DNA of 52,966 nucleotides from Thermoplasmata archaeon (GTDB taxonomy: Archaea > Thermoplasmatota > Thermoplasmata > Lutacidiplasmatales > UBA184), in contig JAKAVQ010000015.1 in the NCBI GenBank assembly GCA_021817245.1, positions 1-52,966 of the forward strand. The letters are read 5' to 3'. The notes beneath the pieces are model-generated. The model saw nothing but the letters and a program-made list of their open reading frames with translations, searched no databases and had not been told where the DNA came from. This document shows positions 32,370 to 39,869 of the stretch, piece after piece (position 1 is the first letter of the stretch; every line of letters starts with the position of its first letter). A program made the position numbers and the translations under genes.

Positions 32370-34322
32370 CTACTGCAACCCGTGTTCGCTCTTCCCGTGA
32401 GCCGCGAGCTCTTCGGGAGTTCCGAACGACTTTCCGCAGACGCTACAGGTGTTCGGTGCGGCCGGGCCGCCCTTGCCTTCCCAAGCCTGGGGAGGGGTCG
32501 GCGCGGGACGCGCTCCGAACATCGCACGGCCGACCACGAGCGCCACGATCATGCCGACGATCAGCCCGACGAGCAGCAGGATGGTGCCCCCGACCGCCGG
32601 AGAGAGTCCTCCGAAGATCGTGTTGTTCACCCAGGTGGTGCTGTTCGTGTACACGGGGATGGTCGCCGTCAGGACCAGGAGGCCCGAGGTCGACTGGTTC
32701 GCGTAGGGCGCGAACGCCTGGAGCGTGTACGGATAGTTGCCCGCCTTCGGCTGGTACCAGGTCGAGTACGGGACCGAAGCGAAGTTCGCGGTGAACACGA
32801 TGTTGGTCGTTCCCGGCGAGTAGATCGTCAGGCTCACGCGGCCGACGTACTGCCCGCTAAAGGCCGCCGAGAGGTTGTAGGTGAACGGCGTGCTGGTGGT
32901 CGCGAAGTTCAGGCTTGCCGTCGGCAGGTTGAACACCAGGCCCGTCGGCTGGGTCGTTGAGGTCGCGTTCGTGTCGCTCTCGACCACGGTGCCCAGGTAG
33001 GGGGCCGCGGTGCCGTTGACCGACGCCCCGATGATGACCAGCACCTGCGAGCTGAGCACGGACGTGCACGCCGCAAGGCCGGCGGGGCTGATCTGGCTCG
33101 ACTCGACCAGGGGGTAGGTATAGTTGCCCCACGGCTCGGTCGTGTTGTAGATGAGCGAGTCGAGGTTCACCGTCGTGCAGACCGTCCCGGTCACCGGGCT
33201 CGTGAGGTTCAACCAGAGGCTCACGTTCGACGTCGAGATCGTTGCGCTCGCGACCTGGATCTGGAAGCTGATCGGGATCGCGGCTCCGTTCGCGAGAACG
33301 CTGTAGATCGGCAGGACCGTGTTCGGCAGGATCGCGACCTGGACCGAGGTCGGGACGATCACAATCGTCGTCGTCGAGGTCACGTTCATCGCAAAGTTGC
33401 CGGTCGGCGTGGTGACGTTCCCGGTCCCGTTGATCGTCGCGGTGAACGCGAGCACGAGCGACTCCTGGTAGATGTTGGCGCAGCCCGGCGCCATGTTCGC
33501 CCCGACGAAGTCCGCGGCGGTAAGGTTGCCGCTCACGGCCTCGGTCAGGGCCGAGGTGTTCGTGACGGTAAGGCTACCGGAGGCGCAGACTCCGAGACCC
33601 GTGCTGTTCATCAGGGCCCAGTCGACGGTCAGATTGGCCACCGAGATGGTCGCGTTGGTCACCGTCACATTGATGGTGACCGGCTGGGGAAGGTGCATCG
33701 TGGCCGGCACTGCGGTCGTGATGGACGCCCCGATCGTCGTCGGGAGCGTGAAGGTCGTGGTCACGTTGCCCCAGTTCTGGGCCACCGTGCCGTTCGATGC
33801 CGTGCCGTTGACGACCACATAGATGGAGAGCTGGTCGACGTGGCTCGCGATGTCATTGCACGTCAGCTGCGCGGTCGAGAAGTCCGTGAGGTTCAGGGCC
33901 CCGAGGTACGTGGAGCTGGTCGAGTTGGTGCCGCTGACCAGGCTCGAATAGCTGCCCGAGGTACAGACCGTCGAAGTGACCGTGTCGGTCACGGCCCACG
34001 AGATCTGCGTGGTCAGGTTGTTGATCTCCGCGTTCGTGACTGCGACCGTGAAGTTGACCGTGGTGGGGATCGCCGTCTTGGCCCCAAACACCGAATTGAT
34101 CGTGACGCTCACGGTGCTCGTCGCCGCCGGACTCGGTGCGGCCGCAGGGACGGCGACAGCCGGCGCGTGGGTCACTGCGGACTGCCCGGAAGAGCTCGAA
34201 GCGCTCGCGTGGGCCGAAGCCGGTGCCACCAGCACCGGGCCCGCGACCACCGCTCCCAACAGAAAGAGAGCGACGAGCCCGATTGCCAATATTCCTCCAA
34301 GAGCCTTCCCGGGGCCTTGCAT
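32370..34322 (-). CDS. Cell-surface protein with single membrane anchor and cytoplasmic C2H2 zinc finger
   Basis: 650 residues. Signal peptide at 1-40 (LGGILAIGLVALFLLGAVVA). The ectodomain of about 530 residues is built of Thr/Ser/Val-rich beta repeats with many N-x-S/T sequons; the unit begins VSVTINSVFGAKTAIPTTVN and recurs with VTINVTVTNATISVANLTVDW and FQIQVASATISTSNVSLWLN. One membrane helix near 585-607 (GGTILLLVGLIVGMIVALVV). A cytoplasmic tail ends in CSVCGKSFGTPEELAAHGKS plus EH, a perfect C-x2-C-x12-H-x4-H finger (C626, C629, H642, H647). No adjacent partner gene gives a clue to its function. An S-layer/adhesin or sensor role is possible. Confidence 0.8.
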   Translation of the reverse strand: MQGPGKALGGILAIGLVALFLLGAVVAGPVLVAPASAHASASSSSGQSAVTHAPAVAVPAAAPSPAATSTVSVTINSVFGAKTAIPTTVNFTVAVTNAEINNLTTQISWAVTDTVTSTVCTSGSYSSLVSGTNSTSSTYLGALNLTDFSTAQLTCNDIASHVDQLSIYVVVNGTASNGTVAQNWGNVTTTFTLPTTIGASITTAVPATMHLPQPVTINVTVTNATISVANLTVDWALMNSTGLGVCASGSLTVTNTSALTEAVSGNLTAADFVGANMAPGCANIYQESLVLAFTATINGTGNVTTPTGNFAMNVTSTTTIVIVPTSVQVAILPNTVLPIYSVLANGAAIPISFQIQVASATISTSNVSLWLNLTSPVTGTVCTTVNLDSLIYNTTEPWGNYTYPLVESSQISPAGLAACTSVLSSQVLVIIGASVNGTAAPYLGTVVESDTNATSTTQPTGLVFNLPTASLNFATTSTPFTYNLSAAFSGQYVGRVSLTIYSPGTTNIVFTANFASVPYSTWYQPKAGNYPYTLQAFAPYANQSTSGLLVLTATIPVYTNSTTWVNNTIFGGLSPAVGGTILLLVGLIVGMIVALVVGRAMFGARPAPTPPQAWEGKGGPAAPNTCSVCGKSFGTPEELAAHGKSEHGLQ

Positions 34323-34340
34323 GGTCCCCCGGAAGACTTT

Positions 34341-34352
34341 CCATACTTAAAG
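34341..34352 (-). promoter_or_regulatory. TATA box of the surface-protein gene
   Basis: CTTTAAGTATGG on the minus strand, centred about 25 nt before the ATG at 34322, indicates a leaderless transcript. The rest of the 280-nt divergent gap (34353-34606) shows no convincing gene. Confidence 0.6.
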
Positions 34353-34606
34353 AACACGGCAAGTCGCGATGCTTCCTACCGTGGAGGCCGTACCACGGTG
34401 CGTCGAGCGACCGGAAAGAGGCACCTCCACGACCCCGGCTCCGTCGGGATCTGCGGACGGCCGCACGACGGGAACGGTCCCTCCGATCGGGGGGACCGCC
34501 CAAATTTCCGAGTGCGCCTCCTTCGACGTAGGCCGTCGCACTTCACCCTTCTCCGATGTGCGCCCCGGCGCACTGGGGGCCGGGGTCGTGGGCGGGATAA
34601 GACTAA

Positions 34607-35236
34607 GTGAAGGTCCCGTCCTTCGTGGCCGCCGTGCGTCCGTGGCTCGTCGTGATCGGGATCGTGTTCGCGCTCGTTGGCGGCGCGCTCATCGGCTCCG
34701 CGTTCTACATCCCGAACGCTCCGAGCGTCACGCAGACCAAGCAGCTGTCGGCCGCGGTCAACCCGGGTCCCGGCCAGGAGTGGCCGTTCGTCTTCGGCGG
34801 AACGTCGCCCTCGACCGTCTCCGTCGACTGGACCGCGTCGAACGGAGCGAACGTCTCGTTCTGGAGCGCCGCCCCGTGCTCGTCCGGGAAATCCCTCTGT
34901 CCGGTCGGTGGCGCCCTCGTGAGCTGGACCGGGGCCGCGACCGGGCACTGGTCCCTTCCGGGTGCGAGCGGCTCGGACTACCTCCTCTCGATCTCCACCG
35001 CGACTCCTTCCGGCCTCGTCTTCAACGGGACCGTCAGCGCGACGTACGTAGCGCCGCACTCGTCGCTGGGGATCCCGACGATCTTGGTCGTCGTAGGCGG
35101 TGTGCTCCTCCTGGCCGTGGGCGCCATCGCCCTCTTCCTGGGGCTGTTCCTGCCGAGCGGGGTCTATGCCCGGGTGGAACGCTACGAGGAGCTCGCGGAG
35201 GGAACGGAACCCGCGCCGCCCCGTAACTCGGGCTGA
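34607..35236 (+). CDS. Membrane protein with extracytoplasmic beta domain, unknown function
   Basis: 209 residues from a GTG. An N-terminal signal/anchor (WLVVIGIVFALVGGALIGSA) is followed by about 120 residues of predicted external beta structure (WPFVFGGTSPSTVSVDWTAS, two cysteines in APCSSGKSLC) and a second helix (IPTILVVVGGVLLLAVGAIA, LFLGLFL). A short charged tail ends it. Both termini would be cytoplasmic. A TATA-like GGGATAAG is about 15-20 nt upstream. No family recognised; a small cell-envelope protein seems likely. Confidence 0.65.
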   Translation: MKVPSFVAAVRPWLVVIGIVFALVGGALIGSAFYIPNAPSVTQTKQLSAAVNPGPGQEWPFVFGGTSPSTVSVDWTASNGANVSFWSAAPCSSGKSLCPVGGALVSWTGAATGHWSLPGASGSDYLLSISTATPSGLVFNGTVSATYVAPHSSLGIPTILVVVGGVLLLAVGAIALFLGLFLPSGVYARVERYEELAEGTEPAPPRNSG

Positions 35237-35299
35237 CGTCGGGTCGGGAGCGACGAGCCCGGGTACCGGACCGGACGAGCGTTCCTCCGCCGGCCCGGC

Positions 35300-36001
35300 T
35301 CACGCTGGGAGGAGCGGAACCGCCGGAACACCGGACTCGGGAACCTCCCCGACCCGTCGCATCGCGCTCGTGAGGGCGGTCATCAGCCAGATCGGGCAGT
35401 CGACGACCCCGATGACCGAGCGCTCGCCCCCGAAGAGGACGGACCGGACGCGCCCGGTCGTCCACTCCAACTCGACCGCGAGCGGGACCGGTAGTGGGGC
35501 CGCGGGGGACGCGGCCCGCTCCCCGAGGATGCGGACCCGCACGACCTCGCTCTCGTACGTCCGCCCGTACCTCCACCAGAACAGGAGGCCGACCGCGAGC
35601 CCCGCGAGTCCCCAGGGGACCCCGAGAAGGAGGTTGCCGGTCAGGATCGTTTCCATCGCTCCGAGGATGACCCCGGCGGCGGCAAGGACCCCGATCGAGA
35701 GCCGCATCGCGGGCCGGGTCGGGACGCGGCGCAGGCGACGCTCCCCGATCACGGGGTCCGTGATCTCGGCATCGCGGCCCGGGATCCTGCGCTCCCGGGG
35801 CGGAGCGATCGCGCGGCGCGCGAGCGCGAACTCCTCGAGGCGGAGGCTCGCCTCGATCGCCGTCGTGAGGAGCTCGAGCGAGGGCGCCACGGTGCGGATC
35901 CGCTGACCGACCGGCAGCGGGAGTCCGGCGAGCGAGCGGAGGGCGGACCTCCGTGCGGACGATCCCCCACGCGCACGCCTCTCCACGGTGCTCTCGGACA
36001 C
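35300..36001 (-). CDS. Two-helix membrane protein, unknown function
   Basis: 233 residues from the GTG at 36001. A basic, mostly helical cytoplasmic region (1-110, with SLELLTTAIEASLRLEEFAL) leads to two close helices (LSIGVLAAAGVILGAMETIL and LLGVPWGLAGLAVGLLFWWR), then a soluble beta-rich C-terminal domain (SEVVRVRILGERAASP, VELEWTTGRVRSVLFGGERS). A TATA-like ATAAGCC about 35 nt upstream supports the GTG start; an in-frame ATG at 36082 lies upstream of it. Convergent with the gene ending at 35236. Confidence 0.6.
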   Translation of the reverse strand: MSESTVERRARGGSSARRSALRSLAGLPLPVGQRIRTVAPSLELLTTAIEASLRLEEFALARRAIAPPRERRIPGRDAEITDPVIGERRLRRVPTRPAMRLSIGVLAAAGVILGAMETILTGNLLLGVPWGLAGLAVGLLFWWRYGRTYESEVVRVRILGERAASPAAPLPVPLAVELEWTTGRVRSVLFGGERSVIGVVDCPIWLMTALTSAMRRVGEVPESGVPAVPLLPA

Positions 36002-36108
36002 GGGGACCTCACGACCTAGGCGGGCACGAGGCTTATCCCCATAGGAGTCCGCCGGACCCCGAGTGGGGCCCCGACGGCTCATCCGCCCGAGTTGCGTATC
36101 CCGCCCGC

Positions 36109-36648
36109 ATGCGCTCGATGGTGGCCCTCACCGGGACCCCGGGCACCGGGAAGAGCTCGGTCGCCGCCCGTTTGTCGGCCCGATGGAAGGTCATCGAGGT
36201 CGGCGATCTCGCCCTCCGGCAGGGATGCGCGCGACCGGTGCCGGGCGGGCTCTCCGTCGACCTCCCACAGCTCGCGGGGCGGCTCCGCCGAGGGCGGCGC
36301 CCCGCCGACATCCTCGTGGGACACCTCGCCCACCTCCTGCCCGTCGAAGGTGCCGTGGTGCTGCGCTGCCACCCGGAAGAGCTCGCGCGCCGGCTGGCCC
36401 GGACCCGCCGCGGTTCCTCCGCCGACCGCGAGGAGAACTACGCCGCCGAAGCGCTCGACATCGTCCTGGTCGAGGCGCTGCGCACGGGACGTCGGGTCTG
36501 GGAGGTGGACACGACCGGCCGGAGCGTCGAGGAGGTCGCACGGGCCGTCCGCCGGCGCCTCGAACGTCGCGGCCGGTCGAGCTACGGCCGGGTGCGCTGG
36601 CTGACCGATCCCCGGGTGACCGAGCATCTTTTGGCCCGCGGGCCGTAG
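36109..36648 (+). CDS. AK6/Fap7-like adenylate kinase-type NTPase
   Basis: 179 residues. P-loop GTPGTGKS at 9-16 directly at the N-terminus, then RLSARWKVIEVGDLALRQG, the family's short NMP region. ILVGHLAHLLPVEGAVVLRC (Walker-B/core strand), CHPEELARRLARTR and REENYAAEALDIVLVEALR match AK6/Fap7, which have both adenylate kinase and ATPase activity and act in small-subunit ribosome maturation with uS11. Could begin at ATG 36109 or 36118. Followed 9 nt later by the phosphatidyltransferase gene. Confidence 0.88.
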   Translation: MRSMVALTGTPGTGKSSVAARLSARWKVIEVGDLALRQGCARPVPGGLSVDLPQLAGRLRRGRRPADILVGHLAHLLPVEGAVVLRCHPEELARRLARTRRGSSADREENYAAEALDIVLVEALRTGRRVWEVDTTGRSVEEVARAVRRRLERRGRSSYGRVRWLTDPRVTEHLLARGP

Positions 36649-36657
36649 GCGCGGCCG

Positions 36658-37320
36658 ATGGTCCTCGAAGGCTACCGCGCCCGGTTCCGGCCGCAGCTAA
36701 AGCGGCTCGCCCGCCCCTGGCTCGGATGGCCTCCCGACCGGCTGAGCTGGCTCGCCTTCGGGCTTGCGGGCGGCGCGGCGGCGGTCGCCGTGATCGTGCG
36801 CTGGACGACCCCGTGGCTCTTCCTTGCGGTCGCCCTCCTGATCCTGCTGAGCGGCTTCTTCGACGTGATCGATGGAGAGGTCGCCCGGGCGACCCATCGA
36901 TCCTCGGCGCGGGGCGACCTGCTCGATCACGTGCTCGACCGCTACGCCGACGTCGTGATCGTGGCCGGGATCGCCCTCTCGGGCTTCGCGATCCCGTCGC
37001 TCGCCCTCTTCGCGCTCGCGAGCCTTCTCCTTACGAGTTACATGGGCACCCAGGCCCAGGCGCTCGGGCAGGGACGCCTCTACGCCGGGCTCCTCTCTCG
37101 GGCCGACCGTCTGGTCGTCCTCGCCGCCGCCGTCTTCCTCGAGTTCGACTGGTCGCTCCCGTGGCCTTGGGCGCCGGGGGCGCCGTGGGAGCGGTTCGCG
37201 GTCGGGGGCCTCTCCTTCACCGTGATCGACGTCGCGCTGCTCTACTTCGTCATTGCCGGTCAGTGGACCGCGATCGCCCGGGCGCGTCGGATCTTCCGCG
37301 CGCTGCCGCCCGGCCCGTGA
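36658..37320 (+). CDS. CDP-alcohol phosphatidyltransferase (archaetidylinositol-phosphate synthase-like)
   Basis: 220 residues, polytopic membrane enzyme that exchanges CMP of a CDP-archaeol lipid for an alcohol phosphate. The catalytic motif D-x2-DG-x2-AR-x8-G-x3-D-x3-D is complete: D69, D72, G73, A76, R77, G86, D90, D94 (segment FFDVIDGEVARATHRSSARG then DLLDHVLD). Four to five further helices follow. Archaeal homologues of this size make archaetidylinositol phosphate, but glycerol phosphate or serine as the acceptor cannot be excluded. Its last 71 nt overlap the 3' end of priL on the other strand. Confidence 0.88.
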   Translation: MVLEGYRARFRPQLKRLARPWLGWPPDRLSWLAFGLAGGAAAVAVIVRWTTPWLFLAVALLILLSGFFDVIDGEVARATHRSSARGDLLDHVLDRYADVVIVAGIALSGFAIPSLALFALASLLLTSYMGTQAQALGQGRLYAGLLSRADRLVVLAAAVFLEFDWSLPWPWAPGAPWERFAVGGLSFTVIDVALLYFVIAGQWTAIARARRIFRALPPGP

Positions 37321-38440
37321 CACCGTCCTCGTCGGACCCTTCCGACCGATCGACGAGAACGCCGCCCCGGAGGCGGTAGTACTGGAGCGGGTGGCGCAGG
37401 AACGTCTCGAAGCAGAGCGGGTCGCGCCGCTGGTCCGCGGGAACGGCCGCGCTCGGGTCCCCCTCGCGGACGCAGAGGCCGTGGCTGCGCAACGTGTCGC
37501 ACTCCGGCGGCTCGTACCCGCGCCCGGCGTCCCGGTGGGTGATGTGCTCGACCTGATACCGGGTGATCGATTCGTCGAAGTCCGGAGCGCCCCGGTAGGC
37601 GTCCACGATCGTCTCCTCGTCCGCCCCGGCCCGGTGGAGGAAGGAGGCGAGGCAGAACCGGCCCGAGTGGGAGAGGTTCTCCCCGTGCTCGAGCGTACGC
37701 TGCATCTTCCGGATGCACGGAGGGAACCGATCGGGTCGGATCGTCCCGCCGGCCGCCGGGCTCCGCGCGACCGGGAGCGGGACCCGACGCGCCACGTCGT
37801 CGAGGAGCTCGGCCTCCCGCGCCCGAACGCTCTCCACGACGTCGGCCGAGAGCGGGATCGGGACCGTGAGGCGAAGACGGACCGCCTCTTGGAGGAGACG
37901 CGCCGCCCGCACGGCGCCGACCCGGACGCGGCCCGATCGGACCTCCTGACGCGCGAGGCGGAACTCCGCCTCCCGGATCGGCGTCGCGAGGTGGAGATAA
38001 TCGACCAAGGGCACGGCGACTCCGTTCCCCTCTTCCTCGAGCGTGAAGCCGAGGCGGCGCCCCACCGCGATCAGCTCCTCCGGCGGCACCGCGGCGAGCC
38101 GCGCGTAGCTGCGCTTCGCCTCCGCGACCGCCCAGCGTCGCAGCGTCGTCGGGGTCGGAGCCGCGGAAAGGACGAGGCGGGCGAAGAGGAACGACAAAAA
38201 CCGCACTCCGGGGTCGGCGCGGGCGAGCTCGTCGAGGTCCCGCGACCCCCGCGGGTCGTCCGCGGCGGCGCGGACGCGGCTGCGGCCGAGGGCGCGGGCC
38301 GACTCGTACGCGCCTTCCTCGAGCAGGGAACGCACGGAGACCGACTCCCCGGCGAGCAGAGCGTCCGCCCCCGGCAGGAACGGGTACTCCGCGAAGAGGG
38401 AGCGGTCGTCTAGAGCAGCCGAGGCACGATGAACTGCCAT
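37250..38440 (-). CDS. priL: DNA primase large subunit PriL
   Basis: 396 residues from ATG 38440. Non-catalytic Fe-S subunit of archaeal primase, partner of PriS. The N-terminal helical domain (FAEYPFLPGADALLAGESVS, VRFLSFLFARLVLSA) leads to the C-terminal 4Fe-4S domain: RPDRFPPCIRKMQRTLEHGE, LSHSGRFCLASFLHRAG, YQVEHITHRDAGRGYEPPEC, HGLCVREG and DPLCFETFLRHPLQYY. Of the cysteines C242, C263, C314, C323 and C343, four should ligate the cluster. It starts inside the upstream M50 gene (31-nt overlap) and ends 71 nt inside the convergent phosphatidyltransferase gene, with a basic tail that may be lineage-specific. PriS is not in the window. Confidence 0.9.
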   Translation of the reverse strand: MAVHRASAALDDRSLFAEYPFLPGADALLAGESVSVRSLLEEGAYESARALGRSRVRAAADDPRGSRDLDELARADPGVRFLSFLFARLVLSAAPTPTTLRRWAVAEAKRSYARLAAVPPEELIAVGRRLGFTLEEEGNGVAVPLVDYLHLATPIREAEFRLARQEVRSGRVRVGAVRAARLLQEAVRLRLTVPIPLSADVVESVRAREAELLDDVARRVPLPVARSPAAGGTIRPDRFPPCIRKMQRTLEHGENLSHSGRFCLASFLHRAGADEETIVDAYRGAPDFDESITRYQVEHITHRDAGRGYEPPECDTLRSHGLCVREGDPSAAVPADQRRDPLCFETFLRHPLQYYRLRGGVLVDRSEGSDEDGVTGRAAARGRSDAPGRSRSTDRQ

Positions 38441-39747
38441 AGGAGCAGAACGAGGACGAGCACGGAGGAGATCGCCGCCGCCCGCCCCCCGAACTCGTCG
38501 AGGCGGGCGGCGCTCCATCCGCGCTTCACGCGCGCGGCGAGCCCGGCCATGAAGTCCCGGAACAGCAGGCCGCCGTCGAGCGGGAAGAGCGGCAGCGCAT
38601 TCGAGAGCCCCAGGAGGAGGTTCATCCAGGCGAGCCAGTAGAGGACGTTCGCCCCGATCCAGAACGTCCCCGGATCGGTGTGGGCGAAGAGCCCGGTGAG
38701 GTGGAAGTAGCCGATGGTCGTCCCGCCGACCGGCTCGAGGGCGGCGATCGGGAGGACCAGCCAGTCGACCGTGCCGGTGACCGGCCCGGCGGAGCTCCCG
38801 GCCGGCCAGACCAAGAGCTGCTTCAACTCCGACGGGGTGATGGTGTTCACCGCGACCCCGAGGTAGCCCCGGCCCGGGACCGACGGGCTCGGAGCGAGGA
38901 CGACCGTGGAGGAGGCCGAAGCGCCGCCCGACGCCGAGTAGTACTCCACGACGACCGACTCCCCGGGCGTGGTGCGGGCCAGCGCCGACTCGAAGACGGT
39001 CACCGTCGGCGTCGCGGTCCCGTTCACCGCGGTGATGATGTCGCCCGGAGCGAGGCTCGCGTTCGCCGCGGGAGTGTTCGGCTCGACCTGGGCGATCCCG
39101 ACCCCGTTGGCGTTCGGGACGACCGAGGAAGCGACGAGCCCCGAGAGGAGCAGGAAGAAGAGGAGGGCCAGCGCGAAGTTCGCGAGGACCCCTGCGGCGG
39201 CGACCCGGTCCCGGCGGCGGCGCGACGCGGCGAGCATCTCCTTGTCGTCCTGCTCGACGAACGCTCCGACCGGAACGACGAACCAGAGGATGCCGAGACT
39301 CTTGACCCCGATGTTCTGGGATCGGGCGAGAATCCCGTGCATCAGCTCGTGCAGCACGATGCCGATCACGAGGGCGAGGATCCCGTAGCCCAGGGGGATG
39401 ATCGGGTTGATGCCGGGGAGACCGACCGCCTCCTGGACCGATGGGGCCGTGGCGGGGGTGAGGCGGAACGAGGCCACGGCACCGACCACGAGGAGGCCCA
39501 TGATCAGCGCCATGGCGAGGCCGGCGAGCAAGACCCCAAGGTCCCCGACCGCCGACCAGAACCGTCGGAAGCGCCCCCAACGATCCAGGAGCGAACGGCC
39601 CCGTTGGGTCTTGGTCATGAGCGCGGGGCCAAAGAGGCTCAACGCCCGATCGGGGCCGATGCGACCGGCCCGGTGGAGGAGGTAGACGATCGCCCCGTAC
39701 AGCGCGATCAGGAGGAGCGCGATCTCGTAGCCGAAGTACGGGTTCAC
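38410..39747 (-). CDS. M50-family site-2 protease with PDZ domain
   Basis: 445 residues, intramembrane zinc metalloprotease. Helices at 7-26, 70-92 and 120-140; zinc motif HELMH at 133-137; PDZ-like external domain at about 210-310 (GVGIAQVEPNTPAANASLAP, GDIITAVNGTATP, LGVAVNTITPSELK); third zinc ligand D391 in NALPLFPLDGG within the LLLGLSNALPLFPLDGG helix; C-terminal helix. All catalytic residues are present. GTG start preceded by GGGAGAG. Possible roles are cleavage of membrane-anchored regulators or membrane-protein quality control. The PKD-rich S53 protease is transcribed divergently. Confidence 0.92.
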   Translation of the reverse strand: MNPYFGYEIALLLIALYGAIVYLLHRAGRIGPDRALSLFGPALMTKTQRGRSLLDRWGRFRRFWSAVGDLGVLLAGLAMALIMGLLVVGAVASFRLTPATAPSVQEAVGLPGINPIIPLGYGILALVIGIVLHELMHGILARSQNIGVKSLGILWFVVPVGAFVEQDDKEMLAASRRRRDRVAAAGVLANFALALLFFLLLSGLVASSVVPNANGVGIAQVEPNTPAANASLAPGDIITAVNGTATPTVTVFESALARTTPGESVVVEYYSASGGASASSTVVLAPSPSVPGRGYLGVAVNTITPSELKQLLVWPAGSSAGPVTGTVDWLVLPIAALEPVGGTTIGYFHLTGLFAHTDPGTFWIGANVLYWLAWMNLLLGLSNALPLFPLDGGLLFRDFMAGLAARVKRGWSAARLDEFGGRAAAISSVLVLVLLLWQFIVPRLL

Positions 39748-39869
39748 GGTCTCTCCCGCCCACCAGTTCGACCCGGGGTTAAGAGGTCTTGCGCGGAACG
39801 GACCGACGGGCCGCGCGCAAAGAGGGATATGCCGCGCCCGGCCTCCGTACGGAAGGACGCGCGACGAGG

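Noticed and set aside
34347..34541. 64-codon minus-strand frame in the divergent gap upstream of the surface-protein gene
   Set aside because: It overlaps the TATA region of the surface-protein gene, has low-complexity composition and no homology I recognise.
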